Part shown: in pieces, positions 1-12,060 of the stretch
Numbering within the stretch: the first letter of the stretch is position 1
Layout: each line of letters starts with the position of its first letter
DNA from: Ochotona curzoniae
Lineage: Eukaryota; Chordata; Mammalia; Lagomorpha; Ochotonidae
Assembly (NCBI RefSeq): GCF_017591425.1
Contig: NW_024467083.1
Span: 14,995,001 to 15,059,000 of the forward strand
DNA length: 64,000 nt
Direction of reading: 5' to 3'
Notes under the pieces: generated by a model
Database searches by the model: none
Told to the model about the DNA's origin: nothing
The model's input: the letters and a program-made list of their open reading frames with translations, nothing else
Program-made: the position numbers and the translations under genes

Positions 1-1020
1 CTATTGTCATGCACGCTGCTGTCATAAAAGCCCATTAAATTCATCCTACTCCTATTTCTTCCTGACTCTACACAGGTTATGAAACATTTGTTAATCTTAA
101 TTTTGCAGCCATGGAGGTTGCTATTAGCAATCTTCATGCTTTGTAGTTTGAGACTCTATTTTTAAGATAATCTTAGCCCTGGAATCTTTATTTGTTGTTC
201 CTGTACAACAGACAGGAGATTCAAACCTTAGATAAAGTGAACTAAGCACCTTACATAGAAGGACAGGTGTTTCCACTTCCTTTTAATGACTATCTAAGTA
301 TGGATGATGATGATCCTTATCAGTCATTACTAAATTTACTTCACAGAAATTAAGAATTAGATTAGAGTTTCAAGGCTCATTAGGTCTTGTTAAATTTGTT
401 GAATTGCCCACATGTGTGCTTCTTATTCTCCATGGGGGATCTGTGAAGCAGGTGTTTCTATTCACGGGAAGTTTATTGTACTCTAACCTGTGCAAAGATT
501 ATTGCACAATTGTGTTTGGAATTCCAGGTTGGGTTCTTATATTTCACATCTTCATAATTGAATATCCAAGTTTAGCACAAAGAGGAATAATAAGGAAATG
601 GTCTCTTATGGAAGCTTTTAAAAAGTATATCGGATATAAAGATCAAAGAGTAGAGACACATTCCAAACACAATCCCTTTCTACCCTTCCTCAATATTCTG
701 ATGCCAAATGATCACAAATGCCAGAAAGAGCAGAAAGATACTTTACACTTGTGTGTCTTCTAATATACTCAAAATACAACTGAATCCAGAAAACGTGAAA
801 CCAGATAAAACACAGCTGCTGTTGGTTAAGCCTTCCCTGCCTCCCTAGGCCCTACAATACCTCTTTGGCTAAAAGAAATTACACTAATCAATCTCACCTT
901 CAACTTAATGCTCTCCATTGAAATGTAACAGCAAATCAAACTGTACTTTGGGAGGGTATGAAATAAATCAAGAGTCAGGGTCAGCTCAAGTAACAGTCTG
1001 AGCCTTTAAAAAACAATCCA
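1..1020. other. Single-copy AT-rich DNA, no gene seen
   Basis: I recognise no repeat or exon here. The longest frame (404-763, plus, 119 codons) shows no domain, signal peptide or compositional bias that suggests a protein, and no splice-flanked structure stands out. It is treated as chance. Confidence 0.5.
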
Positions 1021-1021
1021 T

Positions 1022-1288
1022 GTGGGCCTGCATGATGGCTCATTGGCTAATTTACTCTCATCCATCCAGTTGATTATGGGCTGAGAAAGCAGTGGAGAAT
1101 GACCCAAAGCCTTGGAACCTGCACCCACGTGGGAGAACAGGGGAAAACTTCTGGATCATGTTTCAGATCAGCTCAGCTCTGGGTATGGCGGCCATTTGGT
1201 GGCGTAAAGGAACAAATGGAAGATCTTCCTTTCTCTATCTCTCCTTCTCTCAGTAAATCTTTCAAATAAAAAATGAATAAATTTAAAA
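1022..1288 (+). mobile_element. CSINE, old copy
   Basis: It opens with a decayed tRNA-like head (GGGCCTGCATGATGGCTCATTGG) and keeps the central AGAAAGCAGTGGA and GACCCAAAGCCTTGG blocks. It ends with GGAAGATCTTCC, a pyrimidine stretch and an A-rich tail with AATAAA-like motifs. Its divergence from the youngest copies marks it as old. Confidence 0.85.
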
Positions 1289-1483
1289 AGTCTGCATTTG
1301 ATAATATAACTATTTGGAATTTTTAAGTTAAGTGTTTTCATCACCCTAAAAATTCTGTGTGTACTACTGATTCATCTTGGCCTCACTCCTTAACCCTAGA
1401 GTCCACTGATCTTTTCCCCTTTTCTTTAGTTAGCTTTTGTCAAAATGCTGTAGAGTTGTAATCATGCATTTAATAATGCTTTC

Positions 1484-1786
1484 AGGAGCTGGCATGGTGA
1501 CACATCAGGCTAAGTATCTGCCTATGACCCTGTGTCCTCTGTGGGCACTAGTTCTATTCCTGGATGTGCAGCTTTCAACCCAATTTCCTGCTAATGGCCT
1601 AGGAAAAGAGCATAAGGTCTTGGATCTTCTCCACACTAATATATGATACCAGGAAGAATATCCTGGTTCCCATTTTTGCAGCAACCCAGCTCTGGTCATC
1701 ATTGCCATTTGGGGAATAAACCAGCAGATGGACGCTCTCTCTCTCTAACTAATTTCAAGTAAACTGAATCTTTTTAAAAATAGCAT
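1484..1786 (+). mobile_element. CSINE, old copy
   Basis: The family order can be followed: head near GGAGCTGGCATGGTGACACA, then CTAATGGCCTAGGAAAAGAG, CAGCTCTGGTCATCATTGCC, ATTTGGGGAATAAACCAGCAGATGG, a (CT)n run and an A-rich end. Strongly diverged. Confidence 0.75.
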
Positions 1787-1826
1787 TTTCAGATTACTGT
1801 CTTTCATTTAGAAATATGCATTTTTG

Positions 1827-2093
1827 GACCTCCACTGTAGTCTAGTGGCTAAAGTCCTTACCTCACACATGCCAGCAGCCCAGTTTCCCATCTGTGGCCT
1901 GGGAAAGCAGTACAGGAGGGCCCAGTGCCTTCGGACCTGCATCTGCATGGGAGACCCGGAAGAGGCTCCTGGCTCCTGGCTTTGGATCAGCTTGGCTCTG
2001 GCCATTGCTACCACTTGGGGAGTGAATCAGAGAATGGAAGATCTTTCTCTCTGTGTCTCCTCCTCTCTGTATATCTTTCAAATTAAAAAAAAT
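1827..2093 (+). mobile_element. CSINE with internal deletion
   Basis: The head (CTAGTGGCTAAAGTCCTTACC) is well kept, but the box normally reading GGATCCCATATGGGC is missing and the copy jumps to CCAGCAGCCCAGTTTCCCATC. The 3' half, with GGAGACCCGGAAGAGGCTCC, CTTGGGGAGTGAATCAG and a poly(A) end, is intact. It is the third plus-strand CSINE in about 1 kb. Confidence 0.9.
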
Positions 2094-2633
2094 TATACAC
2101 ACATATGTATATATATGCATATGCATTTTCTTTTTATATTTTTATGCCTATTTAATTCATTTTTAGTGTTTAATCTTGTTCAACTATCAGAATATAAAAT
2201 GAATTATTTAGCCACTCTACTAATTAGTATTTTGATTGTATCGAAGTATTGAGACCAAACTCCTAGCTTCTCTTCTATCTAACTTTCTTAGCCTGGGGTA
2301 TCTTTGTGTTGTTTTTTTTTTTCATGAAAATGCATTAATTGAATTAAGAGGGATGTATAGATGGCATTACCAGATTATTATCACTGGAAGCAAAACTACA
2401 TTTCCTTCTCTGAAAGATAAAGCCCTTTACCTAGTTTTGTGCAGAGGGGTTAATGTAGAGAAGTACAAGGTCCAGGATGCAAAAATTTATCTAAAAGTTT
2501 CCCTAGAGAATAAAACACCAGTGACCAATCAAAGGAAAGTCACCACCACTCCTGGCCAAATCAAGATTTTAGATTGCATATCTTTCAGCATATCTTTTTT
2601 TCATAAGTAAATCTTTTTAATCTTTAATTCTAC
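2094..2633. other. AT-rich spacer, no gene seen
   Basis: It starts with a short TATATA/CACATA run after the SINE tail. A 124-codon frame (2236-2610, plus) has no recognisable domain, and its 3' third reads like ordinary non-coding DNA. Confidence 0.45.
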
Positions 2634-3013
2634 CTTTTTAAAGATTTATTCATTTTTATTGCAAACTTACTGAATATTTTAAAAACTGGTCTTTTATCAG
2701 ACTTCTGTTATTACATTCTCCTGATACAAAGGGAAGAGACGAAAAGGAAGATCTTCCGTCCAATGATTCATTCCCCAAGTGACCACAATGGCCAGAGCTA
2801 TGCCGATTCGAAGCCAAGAGCCAGGAATTTCCTCTGGGTCTCCCACACATGTGTAGGGTCCCAAGGCTTTGGCTGTCCTTGACTGCTTTCCCAGGCCACA
2901 AGCAGGGAGCTGGATGGGAAGCAGGGCTTTCTGGATTAAGACCAGTGAGAATATGGTATCCCAGCGTATGTAAGGTGAGGACTTTCACCACTAGACCATT
3001 GTGCCAGGCCCCA
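2634..3013 (-). mobile_element. CSINE (minus) interrupted by a 56-bp foreign segment
   Basis: Read on minus it is nearly full length, from GGGGCCTGGCACAATGGTCTAG at 3013 to the A-rich tail at about 2640. Between the tail and the GGAAGATC block the usual AGATATACAGAGAGG stretch is replaced by 2670-2725, which is not SINE sequence. That segment closely matches 3423-3482 in the same orientation (see findings). Confidence 0.9.
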
Positions 3014-4055
3014 GGCCCAATTTCAATCTACGAAAACTTTCATCCCTGATTCCTAGAGGAGTTCAGAAATTATGCGATAGCCACCAGCTCTTTGTTCTGC
3101 ACTTTGAAATAAATATCTGTCTATTCCTACATCCGAATGTGACTTCTGCACATTCTGTAAGGTGATTCAGATTTGTAGAACCTCTGATTAGCTCTGAGCG
3201 TTGTTCAAAAATACATTCCTGTTGCTTTACTTCCTCTCTACAACTTACTGTGTTCAGTGCTCCGCATGTTAGCATTCACATACATGAAGTAATCTTTGTG
3301 CTGTTTAGAACACTGTAGTGACATCAATGTTGAATATGTTTGTATAATCCTATTTTAGGTAGGTATACCTTCATTATCCTTTCCAAATTTACATTTTCCT
3401 TATTTCTGACTTTTAAAATATATTGAATATTTTTAAATTGCTCTTTTATCAGACTTTTCTGTTACAGCATTATTCTCCTGATGGGTGGCTTCCCTTTTCT
3501 TTCTCTTGCTATCTTCTTTCATAGCACAGATTTGCCTAGAGAAGACTAACATGTTGATTAATTCTTTCATGATAATACTTTTTATGTTCATACTTAAAAG
3601 TCACTGTAAAATCCACTTGAAGTGCAACTTGCTTTAGCTTTTCATAATTTTTATAAGATATAATCCATGCATATATTACTGAAATTGCATGTGGAAATGC
3701 ATTTGTTCCAGCACTATTTCATATTGGATGATACAATTATATTCAGCTAATTTCTGCAACTATTGATGTCTGTGGCACTCATGTTGATTTTCTGCTTGCA
3801 AAACTTGTCTTATTTCCAATACAGTAACATTCAGGTATACAACTACAATAGCTGATTCTGTCATACATTAGTTCTTGCAGATGAGTTTTTGCCTCATGCG
3901 TTTGGTGCTCTGACATTAACCACATATTAAAGAAGGGCATATATTACTCGAGTATTGATGATTTTATCAAGATACAATGTTCTTCTATATTAAAAACACT
4001 TTTAACAATAGCTAGACACTTGTATAAAGAGGGAGAAATGTCCTACCTACACTGT
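3014..4055. other. Single-copy AT-rich DNA
   Basis: No gene seen. It contains the second copy (3423-3482) of the segment embedded in the preceding SINE. The surrounding bases at 3340-3540 faintly recall a very old L1 ORF2 3' region on minus, which I cannot confirm by eye. Confidence 0.4.
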
Positions 4056-4329
4056 TACTCAGAAAGGAAAGATCTTCCATCCACTGGTTCACTGTTCAAG
4101 TGGCCACAAAGATGAACTGAACTGATCTTAAGCCAAGAGTCATGAGCTTCTTCCAGGTCTCCCATGCAGGTCAGTGTCCCAGGGCTTTGGATCATTCTCT
4201 ATTACTTTCTCAGGCCAGAGCAGTGAACTGGAAGGGAACTGGAGCAGCCAGGACAGAAACTGGTGCCCATAAGGGATCTCGGCACATGCAAGGTGAGGAC
4301 TTTAGCCATTAGGCTACTGTGCCAGACTC
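4056..4329 (-). mobile_element. CSINE, old copy lacking its tail
   Basis: On minus it runs from the head (CCTAATGGCTAAAGTCCTCACC) through the CCCTTATGGGC box to GGAAGATCTTTCC. The A-rich 3' tail is missing or decayed beyond recognition. Confidence 0.85.
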
Positions 4330-4696
4330 AAAATCAATAACATTCTTACATATGCCAACAATGTTGTGGCTGAGAAAGAACTTGTATTTGAGTCACATAG
4401 TATTGCCCCCCCCCACACACACACAAAATATTTAAAGCCAGAGAACATGGAAGAGAAAGGGAGACTTTGCAGCTTGGTATCTGACAATTTGAGGAATTCG
4501 TTGTTACTGCTCTCCATGTTCCTTCTATTGTTTCTTCCTCTTTGTTTTCTTATTATTCATGTATTATTACTTTCTGCTTGTTCCAAAATCCTTAGTTGTT
4601 TTTGCTATTTTTGTGGTCTTCTCTTTTCACTCAGTGTGAAAATTCCTATTCACATATCAGTAATCTTAAAATAAACTTTTTTATAAAAAAAGTTTC

Positions 4697-4976
4697 TTTT
4701 TAAGAAAGATAATTATCCCTATAGAAAGATCTGTCTACTGAATCAGTATCCAAGTGGCATGGCTGGAGCTGAGTAGTCAAGCTGAAGCCAGGAGCCTCAT
4801 TAGGGTCTCCCTTATGGGTTCAATCCCAAAGTTTTAGACCATCCTTGACTGCTTTCCCAGGCCAAAAGCAGTGAGTTGGATGGGAAGTGGAGTACAGGAG
4901 TCACGGACCAGCGCCCATATGCGATACCAACACAAGGAAGGTGAAGACTTTAGCCACTAGGTTACTGCATCTGGCC
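4697..4976 (-). mobile_element. CSINE, old copy
   Basis: On minus the head GGCCAGATGCAGTAACCTAG, the GCATATGGGCGCTGG box and the GGCCTGGGAAAGCAGTCAAGG block are present. The tail end is eroded around 4700. Confidence 0.85.
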
Positions 4977-5380
4977 AAATCTTAATAATTCTTGTCAAAA
5001 CCACATCCCTTGTACCAATAAACTCAGTAAAATTATTTTAATTTTAGTCACAATGGTTTTGTCCTCTTAGATTTCATTTTGAGTCCTCCTCAGAATGTCC
5101 ATTTTCTTCTTTTGCTATTCATCTATTACATGCTGTTGATTTTTCCATTAGATATTTTTATATATCAAATATAGCTGTCTAAATTTCCTATCTGAACATT
5201 CTGAAATTTCTGCTACTTCCAGTTCTGATGTCTCTTCACTCTCTTCAAATTATATTCTTAGCTTTTAATATGCCTTGAAATGTTTTTCATCATTATTAGA
5301 ACATTATCAACATTCTGTTCTGGGTGAAAGAACTGCCAGTAAGCTGGCTTTAACAAAGTAGTGATGAAGTATTAGAGAAT
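4977..5380. other. Single-copy AT-rich DNA
   Basis: Nothing recognised beyond scattered homopolymer runs. Confidence 0.4.
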
Positions 5381-5399
5381 AGGACACTTTTCAATTCTA

Positions 5400-5790
5400 T
5401 GATTCGGTGTCTTTCTTTCCTTAAGACTGTCCAAGCTGTGACCTTCAACCACCAACCAATTAGAAGGAGCCAAAAAATGGCTATCTCCCTTCCCCAATCC
5501 TGGCAGGTCATGCTCTATAAAAAGCAGAGCAGACCCTGCAGGTAAAACTCACAAACGTGTGGAGATACCCTGCACACCTTGACTGGTCTCCTCTCCCAGG
5601 TCTGTACCTCTAATTCCACACTGAGGCTCGAGCAGTGTGCCTGTTGCAGTTCAGCACAACACCTGTGGGATTGTATCCACCCACGGGTTTTTGCTGTAGT
5701 AACTTGTACTTCTCTACATACATCGGCCAGTCTCTCCAGTTACAGCGACAGCCATCTGTCTTATGCACCGACTTTTCTGACAGATAAAAG
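5400..5790 (+). mobile_element. Possible solo LTR
   Basis: This stretch is richer in G+C than its surroundings and has a promoter-like order: CCAATTAG near 5456, a TATA-like CTCTATAAAAAGC at about 5514-5526, then pyrimidine-rich sequence. This resembles the U3-R layout of an endogenous retroviral LTR. I see neither clear TG...CA ends nor a target duplication, and no internal retroviral sequence beside it. A unique promoter-like element is the alternative. Confidence 0.3.
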
Positions 5791-6249
5791 GAGAAGTTCA
5801 CTTTGTTTCATTTTTCACTTCCCTCAGTTTTTTACATCTCCACACTCCATTCATACCAGTGAGGTTGCAAACTTGAATCTTTTCTTTCAAATCCAGGTAA
5901 ATAGTTTTCGCTATAGTGTTATTACTTTGTGTATTATTTGCTTCATTAAGACTGCCAATGAAATAAAAATAGAAGGATTATATAATTAATTCTTAAATAT
6001 TGCCTTAAGACAGTCGTATTTGGCTGATGAATGTTTTTTATTGAGGTCTGTTTAAATTCACAACACATAATAAATTAGTATGAAAATATATAGTAACCAG
6101 AGTTTAAAAGTATGCTGAAATTCAGTTCATGATGCTTCCTTAAAAATTATAAATTGTTACATCATTTATTAAGTATTACTATGTGGTTTTCCACATACAT
6201 AAATGCATTCTTAATTATGAATTTTATATAACTATACCACAGCCCAGTG

Positions 6250-6282
<33 letters not shown>

Positions 6283-6750
6283 CTACTGAAAGCAACCTAA
6301 TGAACAATTATTACAAAATAAATCATACTGTAAATTAATGTGGCTACATTGAGTACTGATGGATTTTATTCATAATTTAAATATAGAGATTCAAATCGAT
6401 ATATAAATTTGTAAACACCACAAATAATGGGTGAAGATAAATGTTAAGGTAATTAAATATCTTACCTCTATTCTTCTAATAAATTAAATAATATATTTAT
6501 TCAGTTAGTTTGTTAATGTCCAAAGTGCTTTAATTATCTAAATTACACACTTGCCTCCTATTTTATTAAAATAAAATTGAAAGAAAAGAGGATAATATTT
6601 CCACAGGAGATTTAGGGAAAAAATTAAATTGCATTTTAAAAGGAATGGTTTTCTGATGTTAGATATTTTGTCTTTTAAAACTGCCATAAATTTGTTTGAA
6701 TAAATGTATGAGTATCAAATCTTCTACCTAATGTATACCTTTTAAAATTT
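5791..6750. other. AT-rich single-copy DNA
   Basis: No gene seen. It contains the compound microsatellite at 6251-6282 and otherwise very AT-rich sequence. Confidence 0.4.
6251..6282. repeat. Compound microsatellite (TC)n(AC)n
   Basis: Six TC units are followed directly by about ten AC units. Confidence 0.95.
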
Positions 6751-6757
6751 AACAATC

Positions 6758-7053
6758 GTGGGGCCAGTAATGCTCTGCAGTAACCTAAAGCAGTGTCACC
6801 TTCCTGGTTGCTGTCTTGCATCTTCCACTTCTGAGCCAGCCCTCTGCTTATGGCCTGGGAAAGCAGAAGAGAACAACTCACATCCTTTTATGCACATCTG
6901 AGACACAGTGGGAGTTTCTGATTTCTAGATTTGGATGGGCTCAGCTCTGGCTGTTGTGGCCATTTGGGAAGTGAGCCGGCAGGTGCAACACATCTCTCTC
7001 CTTCCCCTCCTCTCCATAACTCTTCCTTTCAAATGAAAATAAATGTTTAAAAA
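6758..7053 (+). mobile_element. CSINE, old copy
   Basis: It starts at GGGGCCAGTAATGC. CTTATGGCCTGGGAAAGCAGA, GCTCAGCTCTGGCTGTTGTGG and CATTTGGGAAGTGAGCC follow in family order, then an AAATAAATG tail. Confidence 0.8.
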
Positions 7054-7179
7054 ATTATATTACTTCTCCTTGTTATTCTCCATAGGCACAGAGATTCAAA
7101 CTTTCAATATGTATCACATACATAGAAGCCTAGAGACACCTCATCTGAACCTCTTCAATTTTTTATCTTTGGAAATTTT

Positions 7180-7494
7180 TTTTAGGTTTATTTATTTTTA
7201 TTGGAAAGGTAGATTTACAAAGACATAGATCTTCATTCTACTAGCTCATTCCCAAAGTGGCCGCAGTGGCTGCAACTGAGCTGATCTGAAGCCAGGACCC
7301 ATGAGTTTTTTCCAAGTCTCGTATATGGGTACAGGGTCCCAAGGTTTGAGCCATACTCTACTGCCTTCCTAGGCCACAAGCATGGAGCTGGATGGGAAGT
7401 GAAGCAGCTGGGATGGATGCAAACCGGCAACCATATGTGATCCTGGCCCATGCAAGGTGAGGAATTTAGTCACTCAGCTACTGTGCCAGGCCAA
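7180..7494 (-). mobile_element. CSINE, near full length
   Basis: On minus it runs from GGCCTGGCACAGTAGCTGAG to an A-rich tail (AATAAAAATAAATAAAC reads out at 7185-7202). The frame at 7233-7451 on minus is SINE sequence, not a gene. Confidence 0.9.
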
Positions 7495-8120
7495 ACACTT
7501 TGATGTTTTTAACTTTAAAGTTTTTAGGATATATTTCAAATGAGCTTTCCAAAGGCAATATGTAAGCGTCTAATGAATTATTTGTGTCTTATTAATCTTT
7601 TTAGATAATTTAAACTGGTATTTTTAAAGCTGACTCAAATTTTTCTGATTTAAAAAATGTTAAGTGTGTTAATTGCAAGTAGTATGCATTTCATACCTGA
7701 ACATGATCTGCAAAGGCCATTCCAAAAGGAATGTCAAGCCAGTGCAGCTGTTCTGTCTCATATCTGCGTTATGGCACGTGATGGAATAAACAAGATGAAC
7801 GTGCCTGGAGGTCATTCCAAGGTATTGATTTGAGGTCTAAATTTCTGTAGCTTAGGTTCTGATTATTCCACAAAATGTGTTCTATATTTTCTGTGCCAGA
7901 ATAGTAATTTCTGAGTCATTTTATCAAAGATTCTTATATTTAATCAGAATAGATAATATATGAAATGTGACTTGTTTCTGGAGGAGCAAATTTCTTGCTA
8001 TTTAGGAGATATGTTTAGGCAACATATTTTCATAGGCTCTCACTTATTGGGACTAGTACATGGAAATGTAAGTGGACCACCACCCTTTAATCTTGCCACT
8101 ATCAAACACATGAACCAAAG
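7495..8120. other. Single-copy DNA
   Basis: No gene or repeat recognised. 7700-7850 is less AT-biased than its flanks and could be a conserved non-coding element, but nothing in one sequence proves it. Confidence 0.35.
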
Positions 8121-8123
8121 GTA

Positions 8124-8282
8124 GATGTTTGGCATGACAGCTAAGACATGCAGAACCCATAATGTAGTATCAGGGTTCCAGGGCCAATTCTACTGCCAAT
8201 TCTAGGCTCACCCTAATCGCCCTATCTCTATCTCTATCTCTATATCTCTAACTCTCTACGTCTCAGATTAAAAAAAAAAAAG
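8124..8282 (+). mobile_element. Old CSINE relic with (TATCTC)n and poly(A)
   Basis: A decayed head (GATGTTTGGCATGACAGCTAAGACATGC) resembles the older CSINE subtype whose head reads roughly GGCCTAGCAGTTAAGAC. It jumps after a large internal deletion to the pyrimidine run, seen here as TATCTC units (8224-8250), and ends in twelve A residues. Confidence 0.6.
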
Positions 8283-8284
8283 TT

Positions 8285-9400
8285 TTATACTATCTCTCAC
8301 AAAACCTAACCATCAGTACAAATCTTTGTAATAATATCTACATTGAGAATATGGATATATGTTTAGTGGCATATTTTAAATAATCATTAGTTTAGTGACT
8401 TTTTGCCATCATATGAAATATTAGAACCACAGATATCTCAATAATTAGGAGAAAATTTAATGAACCTCCATGATCTCGCTATTGCACCTATATAACTAGA
8501 ATTTTATAATTTGGGTTTACACTACCCCTGTAAATGCTGTTTCTTACTTTATTCAAGTGATTTGTTTAGCCAGCCAATATACCCTGTTAACAGAGTTAAT
8601 TTCCTAGCAGTGATTTAGTGGCTGTCACAGCAATCAGCATGGGAACACCTAAATGCAGTAGATGGCTTCCTATTGATTGCTAATAAAAACACACAAATAA
8701 AATGTGAACTCTAGTAATCTGTTTACAGCCATAGATGTAATGTTTAAGTACAGTTTGCTGATTTTTAGCTGGCTTTGCTCGAGCAACTCTTCTTGTTCAA
8801 GGACAGCCGTTTTACAAGAACATTTACAATGCAACCTAAAATTGCAAGGCACTTTGGAAAGACCTATCCTTTATTGAAAACAAATTTTAGCTATATTGCT
8901 AACAATAAACCTAATAAAGTGATTTGGTCATACTTTAGTTAATTAGTTTATAATCTTGCCCATAGTAAAGGCTTGTATATAAACTGCAATTTGAGCAGCA
9001 AAGTCCCAAATTTAAAAATTCACTGGAGTTATGATTTAAACTGAATTCCTCTTCTGACAATTCCTGAACATGTATTCTTTATGTATTTCAACTTTTTTTT
9101 CTTGTGTGTAACATCGCTTCTTCTAGAACTGTTTATTCAGTGGAATCTACAACAGCTTCAAGCTCATTTAACTAATTTCTGCACTTTTACAAATTTGAAA
9201 ACTGAAGCCCAGTGTCAGAGCTAAACCGGAATTGTGCATTCTTGTAGGAGGATTATTTCTAGAATAAAAGTACAATTGTGGCATTCACGAATTTAATAGC
9301 TGGCCAAGGTGGAGTGCCCATCAAGCAAAATAAACAACAGACTGTCCCAGCACCCTCTTGCTTTAGACAACTACTCTGTTCAGGTGTGGATTGGGTTCCT
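8285..9400. other. Single-copy DNA, possible conserved block
   Basis: No coding evidence. 8560-8930 is non-repetitive, moderately balanced in composition and contains TGATTGCTAATAAAA and AACAATAAACC motifs of the kind bound by homeodomain or HMG factors. It is only a candidate conserved non-coding element. Confidence 0.3.
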
Positions 9401-9404
9401 TGGG

Positions 9405-9845
9405 TTGCCATATAATGTACCAGAAATTTAGAAGTTGTAATTGCAGCAGATGTATTTTGCCTGAAGCTTCTGAAGGCTGCAAGCCCCGGATCAAGCTGTC
9501 AACAGGACTTAACACTGTCAGATGGGAGAAAGGACCTGTCTCTTGCCTCTCCTCCAGCTTACGTTGGTTTAAGATAACCTTGATTATTCCCGGACATGAA
9601 GAAACATCACCCCAGCTTCTACCTTCATCTTTTTCCCTATGGCTTTCTCCCTGTGTCTGAAGCTGTGTTCCTATACCTTTCCCTTTTCAATGAATACCAT
9701 CGGGCCCCATGAATGATAGGACCCCACATTAATAACCACAAAACAACGAATTGCATCTTTTCAATTAATTTATTTTGGGTCATATTCTGAAGCATTGAAG
9801 GTTTCAATTCCATATATGAATTTGTGGAAACACAACTCAATTTAT
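9405..9845 (+). mobile_element. Ancient mammalian interspersed repeat
   Basis: I recognise the organisation of a common old placental repeat but not its name. It has a start like GGGTTGCCATATAATGTACCAGAAATTT, a middle with CTTCTGAAGGCTGCAAG and GGATCAAGCTGTCAACAGG, then CTTTCTCCCTGTGTCTG. The end is like ATATGAATTTGTGGAAACACAACTCAA. The 89-codon frame at 9391-9660 is this repeat, not a gene. Confidence 0.55.
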
Positions 9846-9849
9846 ATCA

Positions 9850-11680
9850 AGTAGAAACCACTAATAGCATGTTTAAGTTTCATGGTGCTCTTCTATTTTT
9901 TTAATAGAAGTTTGTATTTTTTTTTAAACCTAGAAGCATGTAGTTAAGCATAAATGGGATAAACGGGTATCTATTTTCCAAAATATTAATAACAACAATG
10001 AAATTGGCAAATTTGTAGCCAAAACAGAAAATTTATCAGAAGCTGAGTTTAAAAAAATAATATTTTATTAGCTGCTAATAAACCCTGGTACTTTAGGACT
10101 TCTTCTATTATGTCAGCATTCAATAAAATAAGGTAATAAACCTGGGGACTCTCTAGTGCTAGAATTTAACAAAGATTTGCAGCAGCTAATTATTCTCAAT
10201 AATAACAATGACTCAGAAAGGCATAAGTGCAGGTGATGCAGTAAAATCTCAGAATGAAGCCAAAACACAAGTTTTATGTATGCATGCACGTATTTACTAA
10301 AAACAAGAGAAATTGACTGACTTGTAACTGGTATCCTAACTGAAAAAGGAAACACTATGCTTAAAATTCTTAAGAAACACTCTTGGCCAGCTGAATTTAG
10401 ACATCAGAAGAGATATTAAATGCAAACACAGAGGCCTTAATGACAGCGTTACGATTTTCCCAGTCGAAGGCTGGGATGTATTTTATTTCTCTGAGTTTTA
10501 TGAGGGTAATATGTTACAAACATGTAGTCAAGTAATAGATAAGCCTGATACTTTAAGGCTGCAGCTGTAGACATTTGGTTGGGAGCAAAAGTGCTTAGGG
10601 CATAGTTTTATTGAGAGGCTGTATTTCATCACAATATCCTTCCACTCTAGCTTAGAAGAGTAAATACAGTGGAGCACAGTTAAAAATCCCCTGGAAAATG
10701 CTCTATGGGGAGACACTGAATCCTACCTTACCAATAAAACCAAGAGCTTATCTCATGTTTAACAGTGTCTCTGCTGATTAACTATAAATCAGGATGCATC
10801 TTGTCTTGGAGATAACATTATTAACTCCCTCAGGTCATCTGGGAATCCAAATGTGTCACTTTTAACTATAAGGGAATTTCAGATTTCTTTTTATCATAAA
10901 ATATTAATTTTTGCAACTATGATCATCGTGTACAAGGACTATATTGTTAAATAAAATGTGAAGTAAGCATTTGTGGTGCATGCTCAATCTCTCTCAATCT
11001 CTTTCTCTTTCTGTCTCTTTTTCTTCCTCTCTCCCTTTATTAGTGTTACCTTTCAATAATGACTTAGGATGTATTTTTTTCTGATATTATGAAACAAAAC
11101 TATCCATTGTGATTTTATTGAAACCTACTGAACAAGAAGTGAAAAGATAGAAAATACTGAAATGATTATTTGAGCTCTGTGCATGCATCCGACTAAGGGA
11201 AATCTCCGATCTGTATGTGTTCACTGTAGCACTGCTGAAGATAGAACACTAGATATAGCAATGCTGTACTGTAATATACACAAGCTATAACACAGGATAT
11301 ATCAGAAGACTATGAAGGATTTAAAGAAATACTAACAAAATACATACAAATTATGTTACAATTACTTTCTACAGAAGAAACTGGTAATATTCACAACAGT
11401 TGTGCAAAGTATATGCATTTATAATCCAAAAGCTATGTACAAATCAGGAGGTACAAAAAAATTTCTATCCTCCTTCATAAAACCAGTTTATACAAAATAA
11501 ATCAAGGTACGGATTCTCAAAATTCATTTTTAAAGAAGTACTGGATTTTAATATTAGATTGAGAGCACTGAAGTGATGGAGATGAAATGGGTTAGAAAAT
11601 AATAAATTGTTTTTGCAATGATATTCACACCAATAATTTTAAAAGGATAAAAGGTGAAAAATTCATGCCAATTCAAACTT
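9850..11680. other. AT-rich single-copy DNA
   Basis: No gene. A CT-rich tract lies at about 10985-11038. 10380-10860 looks non-repetitive and is a weak candidate for conserved non-coding DNA. The short minus frames at 10113-10355 and 10528-10716 show nothing protein-like. Confidence 0.35.
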
Positions 11681-11689
11681 TAAAAAATT

Positions 11690-12060
11690 TTTATCCTATT
11701 ACTTCATTGAGTTACTTTCTTGGTTCATATTTTTAATTATTTAGTTTTTATTATTTTGTGGTACAGTTGCATAGGTTCTGGAATTGCTCCTTCCCACTGC
11801 CCATATTCCTTCCCCACACTAATTTACCCTGGACTGCAATAATAATATAGTCCTTCAAAAACAGTCGTAAGTCTATCATTCTGCTATTTAAGTGTGTCTT
11901 GACATTGTAGGTATGGACAAGGGCAAAAACTACAGTGTCCTATTGTCAAGATATATTTAGCAGTTCCATTGGGAGTTCATCTTTGATTTGAAAGTAGCAA
12001 TGTATACTGCATTGTATCATCACATCTGGATATGACATTCTGTATTATAGAGTTACTGTG
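11690..12060 (-). mobile_element. L1 3'UTR, minus strand
   Basis: It resembles the other minus-strand L1 3' end in this window (26230-26620): a TTTTGTGGTACAG / TTTTGTTTCTAGG start, then ATAGGTTCTGG, CCTTCC, and ACAGTCGTAAGTCTATC against ACAGTCTTAAGTCCATC. The T-rich left edge would be the reverse complement of the poly(A) side. Confidence 0.6.

Noticed and set aside
1824..2252. 142-codon plus frame, the longest listed
   Set aside because: Its first part is CSINE sequence and the rest is AT-rich spacer; no domain.
2236..2610. 124-codon plus frame as an exon or gene
   Set aside because: No domain or codon pattern; likely chance.
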